From Strigamia acuminata (Eukaryota > Arthropoda > Chilopoda > Geophilomorpha > Linotaeniidae), in assembly GCA_949358305.1 (NCBI GenBank), contig OX442314.1, forward strand, positions 2,173,087 to 2,237,086: a stretch of DNA of 64,000 nucleotides. The letters run 5' to 3'. Below the pieces are notes generated by a model. The model did no database searches. It saw nothing but the letters and a program-made list of their open reading frames with translations, and had not been told where the DNA came from. This document shows, piece by piece, positions 40,808 to 53,044 of this stretch. Made by a program: the position numbers and the translations under genes. Position 1 is the first letter of the stretch; each line of letters opens with the position of its first letter.

Positions 40808-42968
40808 ATGCAGACATTAACAGACCTGGCTATTAAAAGTCTATTCCGGTTCCTTATTCAACGGCCGGTTGAAGAAATGGAGGAGGATCGACTGAGAAAT
40901 ACATTGGAATTAATGGAATACTTCGATGAAGAAAGTGTCGGACTAGGGCGGCGGGCCCGTAACGTTATTGAAATCGGCTTTTCCTTTCCTATGGCCCAGT
41001 CCAACCCTGAATAAACTACGTGAGTGTCACACGGATTAGTGCATTTATTTTGTAATTATCAATATGAAATTGTTTGATTTAGCTCGTAATGTTCGTGAAG
41101 ACTTGCTGAAATCATTGAATTACACGAGTTTTTGGGCCGCAAGTGTCCGCCGGCCAGAGACGTGGGATGTTGCTTTGTTTGTACACGAAGAGCAATATAA
41201 ACTGGAGTTGCGGTCTATGAGTCCAAATTTGGATTTGGATTTTTTGTTTCGAGTATGTGGCCACAAGTTGAAAGTGAGTAGACAAAGAGAACTAAATCAA
41301 CATACAAAAAATTCATTTTCAAGCAAAATAATGCATTTTCAAGCAAAATAATGCATTTTCAAGCAAAATAATGCATTTTCAAGCAAAATAATGCATTTTC
41401 AAGCAAAATAATGCATTTTCAAGCAAAATAATGCATTTTCAAACAAAATAATGCATTTTCAAACAAAATAATGCATTTTCAAGCAAAATAATGCATTTTG
41501 ATGTGCAAAAATTGCATCTTGAAGTGTACAATAAAAAACATACAAATCACGTTATGACTTATATCGTGAATTGTATGTTTTATATTATATCTCGTAATAA
41601 TGAAATCTCGTTTTGCCGAAACCGAGATCCTGAGACCGAGATACCGAGATTAGTAGACGAGCGAAATCTGGAAGTGTAACATTTTACACAGAAGAAATTT
41701 GCGACATAACTTAATTAATTGTACTAATTGTATTCGCACAGAATCTGACATGGTTAGAACTGCCCAGGGAATGTATGCTGACAGCTAATGCCTGCAAAAG
41801 AATGTGCCAGACTTTGCCAAAGCTATTGACGCTCGATGCTCCTAACATCATCGTTGAAGACGACGCGGCGACATACTTCGCTCGGCTGCCACTCCATAGG
41901 TTTATTGCCAACGGAGCCAGCGAAGATTTTGTAAGAAAACTATGCGCACAAGACTCCACCCTCAGAAAAACGCTTACATGTTTCAAGTTGAGCGATGAAC
42001 TTCCAATGGACTGTTTCTGCTTGATCTTGAACACGATGAAATCGATCCAACGTTTGGGCAATAACGACTCCAGGTGGCTCAAAGCGCTGCTGCCGATCGG
42101 CGCGCCACCGCAGCAATACGATTTGGTAACGCTGGTGTTAAAGCACCCTCACGACGAGATTGAGCAGGAGCTGGAGATAGCGGCGTTCAACTGTCCGAAA
42201 GTTGCCATAATGCACATCACTCCGAATATTTTTATTCTTAAAATGCTGCAGAGTTTGACGAAATTCAAGCAGTTGGAGATCTTGACTGTCGACATGCGTT
42301 TTGACTCGAACTTGAAAATAACGGAGGAAAATGAAATGACACGTTCGATCGAGCTTGTTTGCTCGATTTGCGCTTTGATAACTTGGAGCTATTTGACCTG
42401 ATCTATCCCAACGATCGTTGGGTCAGTTCCGGTTATTTGTTCGAGTTTTTGGCTATATGTCCCAACCTGGAGAGACTCACTCTGACTTGTGAGCCGTTGC
42501 TACGGCTTTAGCAACAAAACTGCGCGCGAATTGGCCGATTTGATGGTGAAGAGAAACGCTGGATTTTCGGTGATCCGTGCGGCTGTGAATTTTTTTTCTC
42601 GTTCGTTGCGGCCCTTACTATTCAGATTTGCCAGTTCAGCGCAGAAACTCCCGTTTTTGGATATTGATGGGTGCGACTTGTTGGGGCCGTCGGGAATTGC
42701 AGATCTACTAAAAATCGATTCTTTGACGTGGTTTGGAGTGATTTTGCGAATTAATGAGGTGAGAAGGCGACATTTCGACGTTGCTGCGACTGCAATGCAG
42801 CTAATGGCTGAAAAGCGCGATGTACTGCACATAAGGTTTGAAGAGCCGCCCCATGAAGTATTTGTAAATAATGACGATGGCGGTGGCTGTGTGTCTGCAT
42901 TAATTCTATTTTTTTTGTATTCAAAAATAAAAAGTGAATATGTAGATCCAGAACAAACTTTTTTATGA
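40808..42968 (+). pseudogene. LRR-family gene B, frameshifted
   Basis: Exon 1 starts at ATG 40,808 (MQTLTDLAIKSLFRFLIQ), exon 2 is 41,083-41,273 (acceptor gatttag, donor gtgagta) and exon 3 starts at 41,742 after attcgcacag. The protein pattern follows intact gene D. Exon 1 contains a MITE-like insertion (about 40,925-41,015) that introduces TAA. Exon 3 changes frame near 42,340 and again near 42,480, and has a second MITE-like insertion near 42,553-42,650 between KR and the CDLLGPSGIADLLKIDSL-type motif. Translation of a normal LRR protein is therefore not expected. Confidence 0.8.
41321..41500. repeat. 20-bp minisatellite in intron 2 of gene B, nine units
   Basis: Unit aagcaaaataatgcattttc, exactly 20 bp, nine near-perfect copies. 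It lies in the same intron as the 20-bp array of gene D. Confidence 0.95.
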
Positions 42969-43539
42969 ATTCATGTGTGAAATCAAACAGTTTTGATGCA
43001 GAATTCAATACTTATCATTGAATTTTGCATCAAAACTAATAAGTTATCCCGTTTATTTTCCTAACTCGTATTGGTTGAGCCGTCCCACTGGTATAGTGGC
43101 ACAGAAAAGTAGCCCATGACATCAGGATTGTGATCTAACTAGGCAAAGCAACCAATAAACTAAACCTTTATTTACCTGCCAAAAGAAACCAACAAACTAT
43201 GCTAACTTTGTTTGATTGATTAAAAAGGGAAAAAGCTTATTTAGCAATTACAATAAACATTTTATTATTAAATAAATAAAATCCATCATTCTAATCACTT
43301 TTTACACTGAAATTCATTGAAAATAATCAGAACTACTTTTCCGCGTAGAAGAGCACAGTCCACTGGTGTAATCCGGCTCAACCAATAGGCGTTAAGACTA
43401 CGTTGTATCAGTTTGGAGTATATAAAGATATAATAGTTTAGCATTTATTCAACAGTTGCATGTTTGTTAACCCGTTGCTGCAGTAACTATTGTTTGAAAT
43501 TCAGAACCGCCCGACCAAGACCAAAATCTCTCCTCGAAA
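42969..43539. other. Intergenic between LRR copies B and C
   Basis: Non-coding. It includes a small inverted repeat (gttttgatgcagaattcaat and complement, 42,990-43,035). Confidence 0.4.
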
Positions 43540-44612
43540 ATGCATTCATTACAGGATATGTCTAGTAAAATTGTTTTAGGGCGTATTATTCAACGGCCTG
43601 TTGAAGATATGGAGGTCGATCGAGTGAGTACCACAGAGGAGTTAATGGATTACTTCGATAAAGTCTGTGCTGGACAGGCCCGGCGGGAAACCGGCAAATT
43701 CGCGGTGATTCGTGACGTTGTGAATTCTCTTTTTCATTTACTTTGGCCTCCTAACCTATTCAAATTTCTAAGTACCGAATATGAATCCAGTCCAGCCGTG
43801 GATAAACTACGTGAGTGTAACGGATTTATGGATTTTTTTGTAATTATTAATGTGAAATTGTTTGATTTAGTTCGTAATGTTCGTGCAGATTTGCTGATGA
43901 AGTTGAACGACTTGGAGTTTTGGGACTGTTTTGGAATGTTGCTCTGTTTGTACACGAAGGGCAGAAAGAACTGAGGTTGGGGCGTATGAGTCCAAATTTT
44001 GATTTGGATTTTTTTTCTTCAAGTTTGTGGCCACAAGTTGGAGGTGAGTACAGAGAGAGAACTAAGTCAAAAATTGCATTTTCTAACAAACATTGCACAA
44101 GAATAAATTTTTCACACAAAAAATGTTTTATTGAATAGTAATCATATTTTGTACATGAGAAATTTGAATGCACACTGATGTTAAATCCAAAAGACAACCC
44201 ATTCTTGCAAAGAATTTGTTTAAATTCCACCAACTTCTATCTATTCGCACAGAATCTGACGGTGTTACAACTGCCCGAGGATGGTACACTGACAACCAAA
44301 GCCTCCAAACAAATGTACCAGAATTTGCCAAATCTCCAAGTACTGGACATTTCTAACACCGTCGTTGAAGACGATGCGGCGACATACATCGCTCGGCTGC
44401 CACTCACTCATTTTAAGACCTGTAGAACAACGGATGATTTCGTACGCAAACTTTGCTCACAAAACTCCACACTCTGCAAAACCTTGCAAACGTTCACGTT
44501 TAGCGGAGAAATTTCATCAGACTGCTCCTTCTTGATGTCGAACAGGATGAAATTGCTCAAAAATTTGGACACTCGCCATCATCCTAGGTGGTTCAAAGCG
44601 CTGCCACCGAGA
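43540..44612 (+). pseudogene. LRR-family gene C, truncated and frameshifted
   Basis: Exon 1 (43,540-43,810; MHSLQDMSSKIVLGRIIQ) ends at a gtgagt donor. It carries an in-frame MITE-like insertion near 43,668-43,800. Exon 2 (43,871-44,043) has a deletion and frame changes near 43,930 and 44,015. Exon 3 begins at 44,253 (acceptor ttcgcacag) and reads LTVLQLPEDGTLTTKASKQ, but similarity stops at about 44,612, less than halfway through the normal exon. It is a pseudogene. Confidence 0.8.
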
Positions 44613-45356
44613 GGTACAAGTGATTTATTACAGAAAATACACAGGTTTAAGCTTTACTCGTAAGATCATCTGCTAACAGAAGTGTACCGTGCCCACAGAC
44701 ATTCCTGTGTGTATAAACTTGACAGAATCATCTGGTAGCAGAACATGTGCCAGTCTGTCACACCGGACTTTTTGTGGTACTCGCAGCTCTTTGCAGCTGA
44801 AAAGAAATGGTGAATGGCCATGAGAAAGGAACAAGATGGATGCCAATAAACATTTTTGAGACTACTTTTGGAGTTAGGATGAATAGGATAGCTAGTTTGT
44901 TTTTAATTTTTAATTTTTATTTATAAACAAATAAACTATTTTTCATAAATAGAATATACAGTTGTTTGCATTTGTTGGCACAACTGATTGCTGCCATATT
45001 TGAGACCGGTTAAAAAAATATAAGCGGTCACAAATTATCAAGACTTCTGTGCCACAGAAGTTTTCTTGCCAGGAAACAAATATCAGCTTTCCGTTGCATC
45101 GACATGCTAGAAAGTTAATTTTTTTTGTCACAGAACATATCTCACAGACATTCTAAGACTGGAATGTAATTTGTGAGTACCAGTTTTTTCGGTAGGCAGA
45201 CTGGTTTCCTACGTAGGAAACTGCTTATGAGTACTAAGCTTTAGCCATGATTGGCTGTTATACTATAGCTATTAAGTTGCAGGTATAAACACAAACCAAA
45301 TGAAAAGTTCACTATTAATAAATTAATTGACAACAATTTCTTCAGCAGATTTAAAC
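44613..45356. other. Intergenic, no gene seen
   Basis: Unrelated AT-rich sequence after the truncation point of gene C. It holds the upstream region of gene D. Confidence 0.4.
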
Positions 45357-47473
45357 ATGCTGGAATTAAAGGACCTGGCTATTCATATGGTTATAAGCCG
45401 TATGATTCAATGGAAAGTTTACAGAATGGACCACGTTCAGATAAAAAACGTGGTTGAATTAATCACTTATTTCGACTCATTACGTAAGCGACACACGAGT
45501 TTGTTAAATTTGTTTCGTCATTAACAAAATTGTCAATACACACGGTTCTATTTATATTTAGCCTCTACTGTTCGTGGCGAAGTGTTGAACAGGTTCAATG
45601 AAGAGTTTTATCAGAGTTGTCGCGAGTTAAAGGCGTGGGACATTGCTCCATTTTTGTACAAACAGCAGAAAGAGCTTAAGATGCGATTTACAAGTGATAA
45701 TTTTGATTTGGAATTTTTGTTTCAAGTTTGTGACTACAAATTAAAAGTGAGTATCAAGATGGACAAGAGAGAAGTGTAACTGCACACACACTGGTTGAAG
45801 TTGAAATTATTGTTAGGAGGGAAGAAAAAATAAAAAGGACTACAAATTAATAAACTTTCTTGTAAAAAATGCATTTTTAGTGCAAAAATTGAATTTTTAG
45901 TGCAAAAATTGAATTTTTAGTGCAAAAATTGAATTTTTAGTGCAAAAATTGAATTTTTAGTGCAAAAATTGAATTTTTAGTGCAAAAATTGAATTTTTAG
46001 TGCAAAAATTGAATTTTTAGTGCAAAAATTGAATTTTTTGTGCAAAAATTGAATTTTTTGTGCAAAAATTGAATTTTTAGTGCAAAAATTGAATTTTTAG
46101 TGCAAAAATTGAATTTTTAGTGCAAAAATTGAATTTTTAGTGCAAAAATTGAATTTTTAGTGCAAAAATTGAATTTTTAGTGCAAAAATTGAATTTTTAG
46201 TGCAAAAATTGAATTTTTAGTGCAGAAATTGAATTTTTAGTGCAAAAATTGAATTTTTAGTGCAAAAATTGAATTTTTAGTGCAAAAATTGAATTTTTAG
46301 TGCAAAAATTGAATTTTTAGTGCAAAAATTGAATTTTTAGTGCAAAAATTGAATTTTTAGTGCAAAAATTGAATTTTTAGTGCAAAAATTGAATTTTTAG
46401 TGCAAAAATTGAATTTTTAGTGCAAAAATTGAATTTTTAGTGCAAAAATTGAATTTTTAGTGCAAAAATTGAATTTTTAGTGCAAAAATTGAATTTTTAG
46501 TGCAAAAATTGAATTTTTAGTGCAACATCCTTCAACATCCTTCAAAGATTCCTTTATAATTCTTTTAATTGTATCTACCGCATAGAGTCTGACGAGGTTA
46601 GAGTTACCTTACCATTGTCCACTGACAGGCAACGCCTGCAAACAATTCCTCCAAATTTTGCCAAATCTACGGACGCTACATCTGTCCGGTCGTGTTGACG
46701 ACGCCGCGGTCGTGTACATCGCCCAGCTGCCGCTCGTCGAGCTCGGTGTCGGTGGAGACTTGGAGAACTTGGAGTGGATAAGACAACTCTGCGCGGTCGA
46801 CTCCGCACTCCGGAAAACCTTGCGAGTGTTCCGCTTGATGGTAAACTGCTTCAAGTTTGTATTGGACACGTTTGAATTTGCCACTCCCGAAATACTGCAC
46901 AGTTTGTCGAGATTTAAAGAGTTGCGCACCTTGGACGTGACGTGTGCGGTCTCGGCCGAGAACACAATGGAGGGCAACCAGATGTTTGATCGCGATTGTT
47001 TGCGCGGTTTGTGTTTTGATAGTTTGCTGGAATTTCAGCTGCTCGATGACTTCGATCACTGGATTTGTTCCGCTTTGTTTTTCAAGATGTTGGACGTGTG
47101 TCCAAATTTGGAGAAACTCGTTCTTGATAATGTGTGCAGTTTTAGCAATCAAATTGCGGGCGAGTTGGCTCAAATGATGGCAAAGAGGAAACTCAAGCAT
47201 CTGGTAATTCGGAAGTGCGACTTGGTCGGGCCGTCTGCCATTGAGGATCTGGTGAAAATCGAGTCTCTGGTCAAGTTGGAGGTGACAATGCACCTTCATG
47301 AGAACAGAATTCAACGTTTTGGCGTTGTAGAGATAGAGCAAACGGTTGTAAAGTTGCAGCAAACGGCTGAAACACACGGTGTGAATTTGCAGCTCGTGTT
47401 TCTTCCCTGGGACGAGCAGGCCGATGATGACGAATTCAATGCACGAAGTCGATTTTATATGTATGAAAAATAA
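45357..47473 (+). CDS. Intact three-exon LRR-family gene D, 399 aa
   Basis: Exons 45,357-45,483, 45,562-45,746 and 46,586-47,473 join in frame (donors gtaagc and gtgagt; acceptors atttag and catag) to 399 codons. The N-terminal ~100 residues (LELKDLAIHMVISRMIQ, LKAWDIAPFLYKQQKEL) resemble a small box-like helical module; the rest contains leucine-rich repeats (LTRLELPYHCPL, LPNLRTLHLSG, FKELRTLDVT, CPNLEKLVLDN, LKHLVIRKCDLVGPSAI). Such box-plus-LRR proteins are often substrate adaptors of ubiquitin ligases, but that is inference. It is the only undamaged member of a local family with at least five other copies. Intron 2 contains a 640-bp minisatellite. Confidence 0.75.
45881..46520. repeat. 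20-bp minisatellite in intron 2 of gene D, 32 units
   Basis: Unit tgcaaaaattgaatttttag repeated 32 times with only a few substitutions (46,021-46,080 and 46,221-46,240). It resembles the 20-bp unit in gene B and is the same as the array at 62,637-62,776. Confidence 0.97.
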
Positions 47474-47972
47474 AAACGAAATATGCCGTGTCGAACAATG
47501 CATTCGTATTTGAGAAATAATAACATTGCAATTGCGTTTTGTAATACATTTTGTCGCGTCCTTTGCCGGTGATGTGTAATTACCAGCTCAAGGTGTATCT
47601 GTGATCGTTTTACTGTGAGAAAATGGGTTTAAATGATTTTGATGCAATTTTAATTGGGTGCAAGTGTATTCTCGCTTTCACGCATCGATATTCTTTCAAA
47701 CCGATGAATTACGCGATGAATCGTGCGATGATGTAATAAGTTTGTGAAAGTTGAACAATTGGACAATTGGACGGCGTTTCTGAGTCCGCGAGGTCACCGG
47801 AACAATGGAGTCAGCTTGGTCCTCGCTTTTGGTCTCTCTCGGGTCCGTTTAAAAAGAATAAATTAATTAATATATTGTTTTTCAAACGATTATCAGTTTT
47901 AATTTAGTTTATTTTGTTACGTTTGGGGTTTTTGTTGTTTAGTTTATTGATTTTTGGCATTGTTTGATTCAG
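47474..47972. other. Intergenic upstream of the gene E remnant
   Basis: No first exon of gene E is recognisable here, although the next acceptor (ttgattcag) is intact. Confidence 0.4.
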
Positions 47973-47996
47973 CTCGAAATGTTCGTGGAGAAATGC
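47973..47996 (+). pseudogene. LRR-family gene E, exon 2, left fragment
   Basis: After acceptor ttgattcag the bases encode ARNVRGEM, matching exon 2 of genes B-D, and stop abruptly at the retrotransposon LTR. The remainder resumes at 62,354. The last four bases, ATGC, are the target-site duplication. Confidence 0.85.
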
Positions 47997-49735
47997 TGTG
48001 ACGATTCTACTTTTGGGCTAATTTATTAGTCCTTTAAGATAGATAATTCGGTTTATACAAGACGTTGCTAAGTTTAGCAACAACCTAACCGAGATAAGCT
48101 ATGGGAGCCTTTACAAACATGAATATGTGATCAAGTAGAAATAACTTACAGTTTTAGTGTGACATGACATATTTATTACTGAATAATAACAATAATGGGT
48201 TCTTGACGCGTGTAAACTGGCGGCATCAACTGGTTGAGGATCCGGGCGAAGCCAGAGGGATACGGCTGACTTGCGGCATCGTCACAAATATCGCTACGGA
48301 GACGTATTTGGTCCGCAGCATCGATTATCTAAATATGCGAAGAGTCCTACGCATAAACAGGAATATTCGGCAGAATATTCCATTGTTTCAAATGAATAAA
48401 AGTAAAGTGATTAGTGGAATACAACAAATGAATTGTCGTATAAATATTAATTGGGCGGGGACCGTCACGACAATTGAGAGAACGTCGCGGGAGTTGTTGA
48501 GACTCCATCCGCCAGCATGCCTTACGACGACAAGATCTCGTGATCAGGCGCCGAGTATTTAATTGTGTGCTTTAACTCGCTATCGGTGGTACCAACCACC
48601 AGGTAAACATTTCTATGGACTTACCGGTATGAAAAGATATTGCCAATACAGGATTACCAATGCCCGAGTAATTTGTTTAACACAGTGTTGTTCAACTCCT
48701 GTTCACGGGTTACTAACCCGGAGGGTACGATGGGGCGGGGACCGTCACGACGGTCGAGAGAACCATCGCGGGAGGATTTGACTCCTCCATCCGCCAGCAT
48801 GCCTTACGATGGCGGGATCCAATGATCGAGCACCGGGTAAATATTAATCGGCCACTGCCGTTGGATTACCATTATCCAGGTAGTTGTTTTATCGCAACAT
48901 CTTTAGATATTACTCACGGGCTACCAACCCGGCGTGTTACCTGTACATTAGGCCTTTACCGACTTTTAACAAGCGGAAGGACCAATCGTAGAAAGACGGG
49001 AACCTGCGTGGGCTGTTTACAACAACCATCCTGCAGCGGACTGTGGCCAGTTAGCTGAGGGACCTACTTTCATTTAGCAAGGTCGTACTGTATACGACCG
49101 TTATATTAAGCCACCGTACGAAGTCCTACTGTCCCGTAGAACAGCTGGCTAACGTTACGGGGCCATTTCATGCGGATGCATGTCTATTACCGGAGTTAGC
49201 CTTCCCGAAATAGCCCTACAACAGCAATAACAAATAGTAATGAATACTAACTGTGGAGAGCTGAGGTGGCCTGATGTGTCGATAGAGAAAGTGAAATCAA
49301 ACGATAACAACAATTCAACTACAGACAGTATACAAGTTCAGTTATCAAGCCAGGGGGAAGTGAAAAACTGATGCTTATATAGTTCTGTAGAACTACTAGA
49401 TTGGCGACAGCCAATCAGCGTCTGAATCGGCGGATTCGTGGGTCACTAGTCCGGACCTAATATATGACTATGTCCAGATGGGCCCAGTTGGGGTCCGGAA
49501 GGGTCCGATTGGTTCCCTTCGACAGGTAAGTAAAGTGGATATTGATTCGATAGAATCAACATCATCAAGTAATTAATACTTAATTTATATCGAATAAAAT
49601 AGTTATATTTTATTCACCGTGTCTAAATAATTATTTATCACACTTTTTAGTTTTAACCGAGTTTGAAATACGCGCGTTGGTTAAACAGCGCCATCTATGG
49701 TGAACATTGATAACTATCGATTTGTAATCATCACA
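47997..49735 (-). repeat. 3' LTR (1739 bp)
   Basis: Near-identical to 60,615-62,353 (offset 12,618); differences are seen at 49,160, 49,175, 49,385, 49,422 and 49,423. It contains a diverged internal duplication of about 110 bp (gcggggaccgtcacgac at about 48,457 and 48,733) and several short hairpins (gggttactaacccgg type). ORFs on the plus strand of the LTR (from 48,164) have no domain. Confidence 0.97.
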
Positions 49736-50473
49736 CATCCCCCGGTGACAAGCATAGAGTTTACTAACTCTCGATTGTCATTCTTAATGGATAAGAATGT
49801 TCACCTAATTCTATCGAATTAATCCACTTGGTAAGTATTTTATTAACTTAATCATGTTATTTCTTTCAGAAACTTCGTCACCCGATTAGACTAATCGGCT
49901 TCTCTGCACTGCGCAACTCCCGGTTGCTAAGCGACGGAAATGAACTCGTCCGAACATGGATACATGTTCGAGAAAACTAATTTCGATAGAAATTTTATTT
50001 TCTCCATCAAATAAACTTCTTCACAGCTTATTAATCAACAAGATAATCAATAAAAAATAAACTTATGCAAAATTTTATTTATCGAAAATCTAAACTACTA
50101 ATTTTTATTACGATTGTCATAAAAATTATTGAATTTCAACTTGAAATTCTTCAACACTTTGAACAAAGCAAAATAAACACAAAATTTCCACAAATAATTA
50201 TGAAATTTGTAAATAAATCAAACAAACATATATTAATATGATTAGTTCAAACAAAATCAAACTGAATTCGGAAAGAACAATTAAATTGAATCCAATTTTT
50301 AATCAACTATATTCGTTAGAATATTTAAATAATTAGTTCTAATTTTAAATAAAAACTGAACACACTACTCATGAGAATACTGGAAAAATCGCAAACACAA
50401 CAAAACACTTGGAATATTTTTAGTCAAAAATATTTCCACTCAGAAAAAATAACGAATGTTAATTTTGTCCCTT
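49736..50473. other. 3' non-coding region of the retrotransposon
   Basis: AT-rich. On the minus strand a short purine tract, accgggggatg, ends at the 3' LTR boundary and is the polypurine-tract candidate. Confidence 0.5.
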
Positions 50474-51991
50474 TTAATCCTTCTTTTCGACGTCAGTCGA
50501 AACTTTCTCCTCCTTTTTCTCGACTTCAGCAGAAATCAGAAAATCCGACTCTTCAGTCGCCTCTGTCGAGACGGCGGAAAACACGGCTTCCTCCGACGCT
50601 TCAATTTCCTCTGGGCTCGGAGGTGGGAACGGTAGATCCTCGAGCAACTCCGCCACGAAATCGACGACGGAAAGCAACTCTTCGGCGTCCTCAAACTGAG
50701 CGTCGTCCGAAGTCTCGGACTTAGACGCTGGAGGGGCGCTGGATACGTCGGTTTCGGCCGCTGGAGGATCCTCCACGGGTTTGGACGACGCTTCCACGGC
50801 CTGTTGAAGCTTACGAGCTCGCCCTCGTGCCAAGATGTTGGTTCGTTGAACCTTGGCGATTTCTCTCGCTCGGTCGAGCGTCAGACAACCTCGACCACGC
50901 GACATCGTTCTTGGTCGAACGATTTCCTCTTGTACCTCGCTTCCGGCGCTTTCGACAGCTTGGACAGTTTCAGTAGAAACTTCGGAGTCCTCGGATGGCG
51001 GTGGCGACTGTCGAAGGAGTTCGACTCTTACACCAGCGTTGGCTTCAGCGCGGGTCCAGGTGAGGAAACGCGGGTCGATGTACACAGCCTCGCCGCGGCT
51101 GTTTAGAAACAATCGGCACTTGGGGCAGTGAGCCCAACATCGCTTCTCGTTAGGCTTAATGCCTTTCACCACGTGGGGCTGAACCTCCTTGCGCCACGGC
51201 TCCGAACGCGGTCGCGTTTTCCTTCCACGGCAGTTTGGACAACGCATTAGAGAAGAACCTGCGGATGCACCGCAGCACCACCCACAGCCGACGCAAAATG
51301 GGCAGATCGTCTCCGTGGCCTGGTCCGTCACGATGTTATCGTGAGGTATTCCGGCTGCCATGTCTCGTTCGCACTGCTCCTTGCGCAGGCGGGCCTTCTC
51401 GTCCTTCTTTCTGGCTTTGTTGGCCGCTCGGTACTCGCGGTTGCGAGAAACAGGCTCCGAATAACGCAAAGCGCCCGGCGGCGGCTCATTCCAACCGTAC
51501 TCGGATGCAGAAGACTCAGCACCAGCAGGAAGACTCGCAACAAACGTTGATTGTCCTGCCAAAGTCGGTGCAGTCGTATTTGACGTGTTGGCAACGGTTG
51601 GCGCCACGCTTGCAGTTGGCGGCCGGAATTCTGGTGAATGCGGGGCCAACGGGACGTTGATAACGTTCGCGGGTGGGTACGCCACTTGGGCCATCGGGGC
51701 CAATTGTGCCGTCTCATAAACGGTTGGCTGTGCAGAAGTGGACGGGGCCTGCATCATTGCATTTAAGTCGAGCGGAAGTCCGTCCGGATGGACGCTCAGC
51801 CAGTTTAGCGTTGCGAGTTGCAACGGCGTCAGGGCGTACATCGAGGCGGGCGCCGTCGGTATCGGTTGGGCCCTCATATAAGCGCGCTCGGCCGAACGAC
51901 GTTGCTCGTCACTAGACGAGGTGGACGAGCTGGAGCTTTCATGACGGTGTCGTCGATGACTCCGTTTTGAACGGTGTTTTCCACTTCCCAT
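50474..51991 (-). CDS. Third ORF of the gypsy element, 505 aa, not envelope-like
   Basis: From the ATG at 51,991 (MGSGKHRSKRSHRRHRHESS). The N-terminus is Arg/Ser/His-rich like SR or nuclear proteins; then a Pro/Ala/Thr-rich segment; a basic stretch (AANKARKKDEKARLRKEQ); a cysteine-rich zinc-binding-like module (CPFCVGCGWCCG, CPNCRGRK, later CWAHCPKCRLF); and an acidic C-terminal third. No signal peptide, transmembrane helix or furin site is visible, so it is unlikely to be Env. The coding sequence is markedly GC-richer than the rest of the element. The ATG directly follows a splice-acceptor-like ctgcag, so a spliced subgenomic mRNA is plausible. Function unknown. Confidence 0.8.
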   Translation of the reverse strand: MGSGKHRSKRSHRRHRHESSSSSTSSSDEQRRSAERAYMRAQPIPTAPASMYALTPLQLATLNWLSVHPDGLPLDLNAMMQAPSTSAQPTVYETAQLAPMAQVAYPPANVINVPLAPHSPEFRPPTASVAPTVANTSNTTAPTLAGQSTFVASLPAGAESSASEYGWNEPPPGALRYSEPVSRNREYRAANKARKKDEKARLRKEQCERDMAAGIPHDNIVTDQATETICPFCVGCGWCCGASAGSSLMRCPNCRGRKTRPRSEPWRKEVQPHVVKGIKPNEKRCWAHCPKCRLFLNSRGEAVYIDPRFLTWTRAEANAGVRVELLRQSPPPSEDSEVSTETVQAVESAGSEVQEEIVRPRTMSRGRGCLTLDRAREIAKVQRTNILARGRARKLQQAVEASSKPVEDPPAAETDVSSAPPASKSETSDDAQFEDAEELLSVVDFVAELLEDLPFPPPSPEEIEASEEAVFSAVSTEATEESDFLISAEVEKKEEKVSTDVEKKD

Positions 51992-53044
51992 CTGCAGACG
52001 CAAATAAATTATTTTATTAAAAATAATTCCACACTAAATAGTCATTCCTTGAGTCCAAAGAATTAAAACGTATTGTTCGCAACGAAAATACACAACTCGA
52101 GTTATTTATAACCCTTAACACGTGACACTAATGAGTCACATTCCCCTTGTGTTTATGACACGAGAATGGACTCGCCTGACAGCGATTTTCATCGAAAATC
52201 GCAACTTGTTGATTTTTCAAAAGAAAAATCCTTTTAGTTTCTTTAAACTATTTAATCCAACTTTTCGAATATCAAAGATAACTTTCGTATTAATTAATTA
52301 ACACTTAGTCTAATAAATATCTCAAATCGAAAATTCACCGCTAAATAATTTATGCAAGCCACGACCGCGACTTGATTTAAATAATTAGTGCCCACGTACT
52401 TAAACTCAATAAATAATTATTAAATTTAACCCAACTATTCGACTGAATAGCTAAACTTCCAGAGTGATTTAATGCCGATTCACGCTTATAACAGCACGTG
52501 AATTTATAACTTTTATCGGGACGCCGATATTTTTCAATTGTTGCGAACAATTTTCTAATTCTTTAGTCAAAGAATATTAACGAAAACTACTTACAATTAG
52601 AAGCTAGTTTTCCGGGTTTGAAGTCGGCTAAATGAATTAGCGTCGAAATTCTCAAGTCGAAAAGCGAAGACGGTTGAAGGGACGAAGTCACTAGTATCCG
52701 TGTGTTTAACGAAGTGTTTGTGTGCAATGAACCCTGGGAATTTTATTCCCTATTAATTGTCGGGTTCGAGGTTTAATCACACCTCGTAAGTCTCGTACCT
52801 TCGTAATTACGCGAGATTATCACTTTTCAAAGTAATTCTCTGTATTTTGGTTAAAATACATGTAAATACGACCAAAAAATTAAAATATTCTACCGAATAT
52901 TTAACTCATCGCAACAAATTCATATTTTTAATATAAATTTCCATAAATATCGTAATATCTTGTCCCCCGGTGTTGAGATTATAAATCACTACACCTGTCA
53001 GACATGTGAATAATTACAGTCTTCAAGTTTTGGATAAAACTTTA
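51992..53044. other. 1-kb AT-rich spacer between pol and the third ORF
   Basis: No ORF. On the minus strand it contains a caccgggggaca string resembling the sequence near the 3' polypurine tract and the gag-pol junction, and it may hold a promoter or intron for the third ORF. Confidence 0.4.

Noticed and set aside
45881-46520. CRISPR-like regular repeat
   Set aside because: Units are contiguous with no spacers, and the context is a eukaryotic intron.
46676-47503. Minus-strand 275-aa ORF
   Set aside because: Shadow of LRR gene D exon 3, which has family support and splice sites.
48164-49058. Plus-strand ORFs, duplicated at 60,782-61,676
   Set aside because: They lie within the LTRs, antisense to the element, and have no domain; they are duplicated only because the LTR is.
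50474-51991. Envelope gene of an errantivirus
   Set aside because: No signal peptide, transmembrane segment, cleavage site or fusion peptide is visible.
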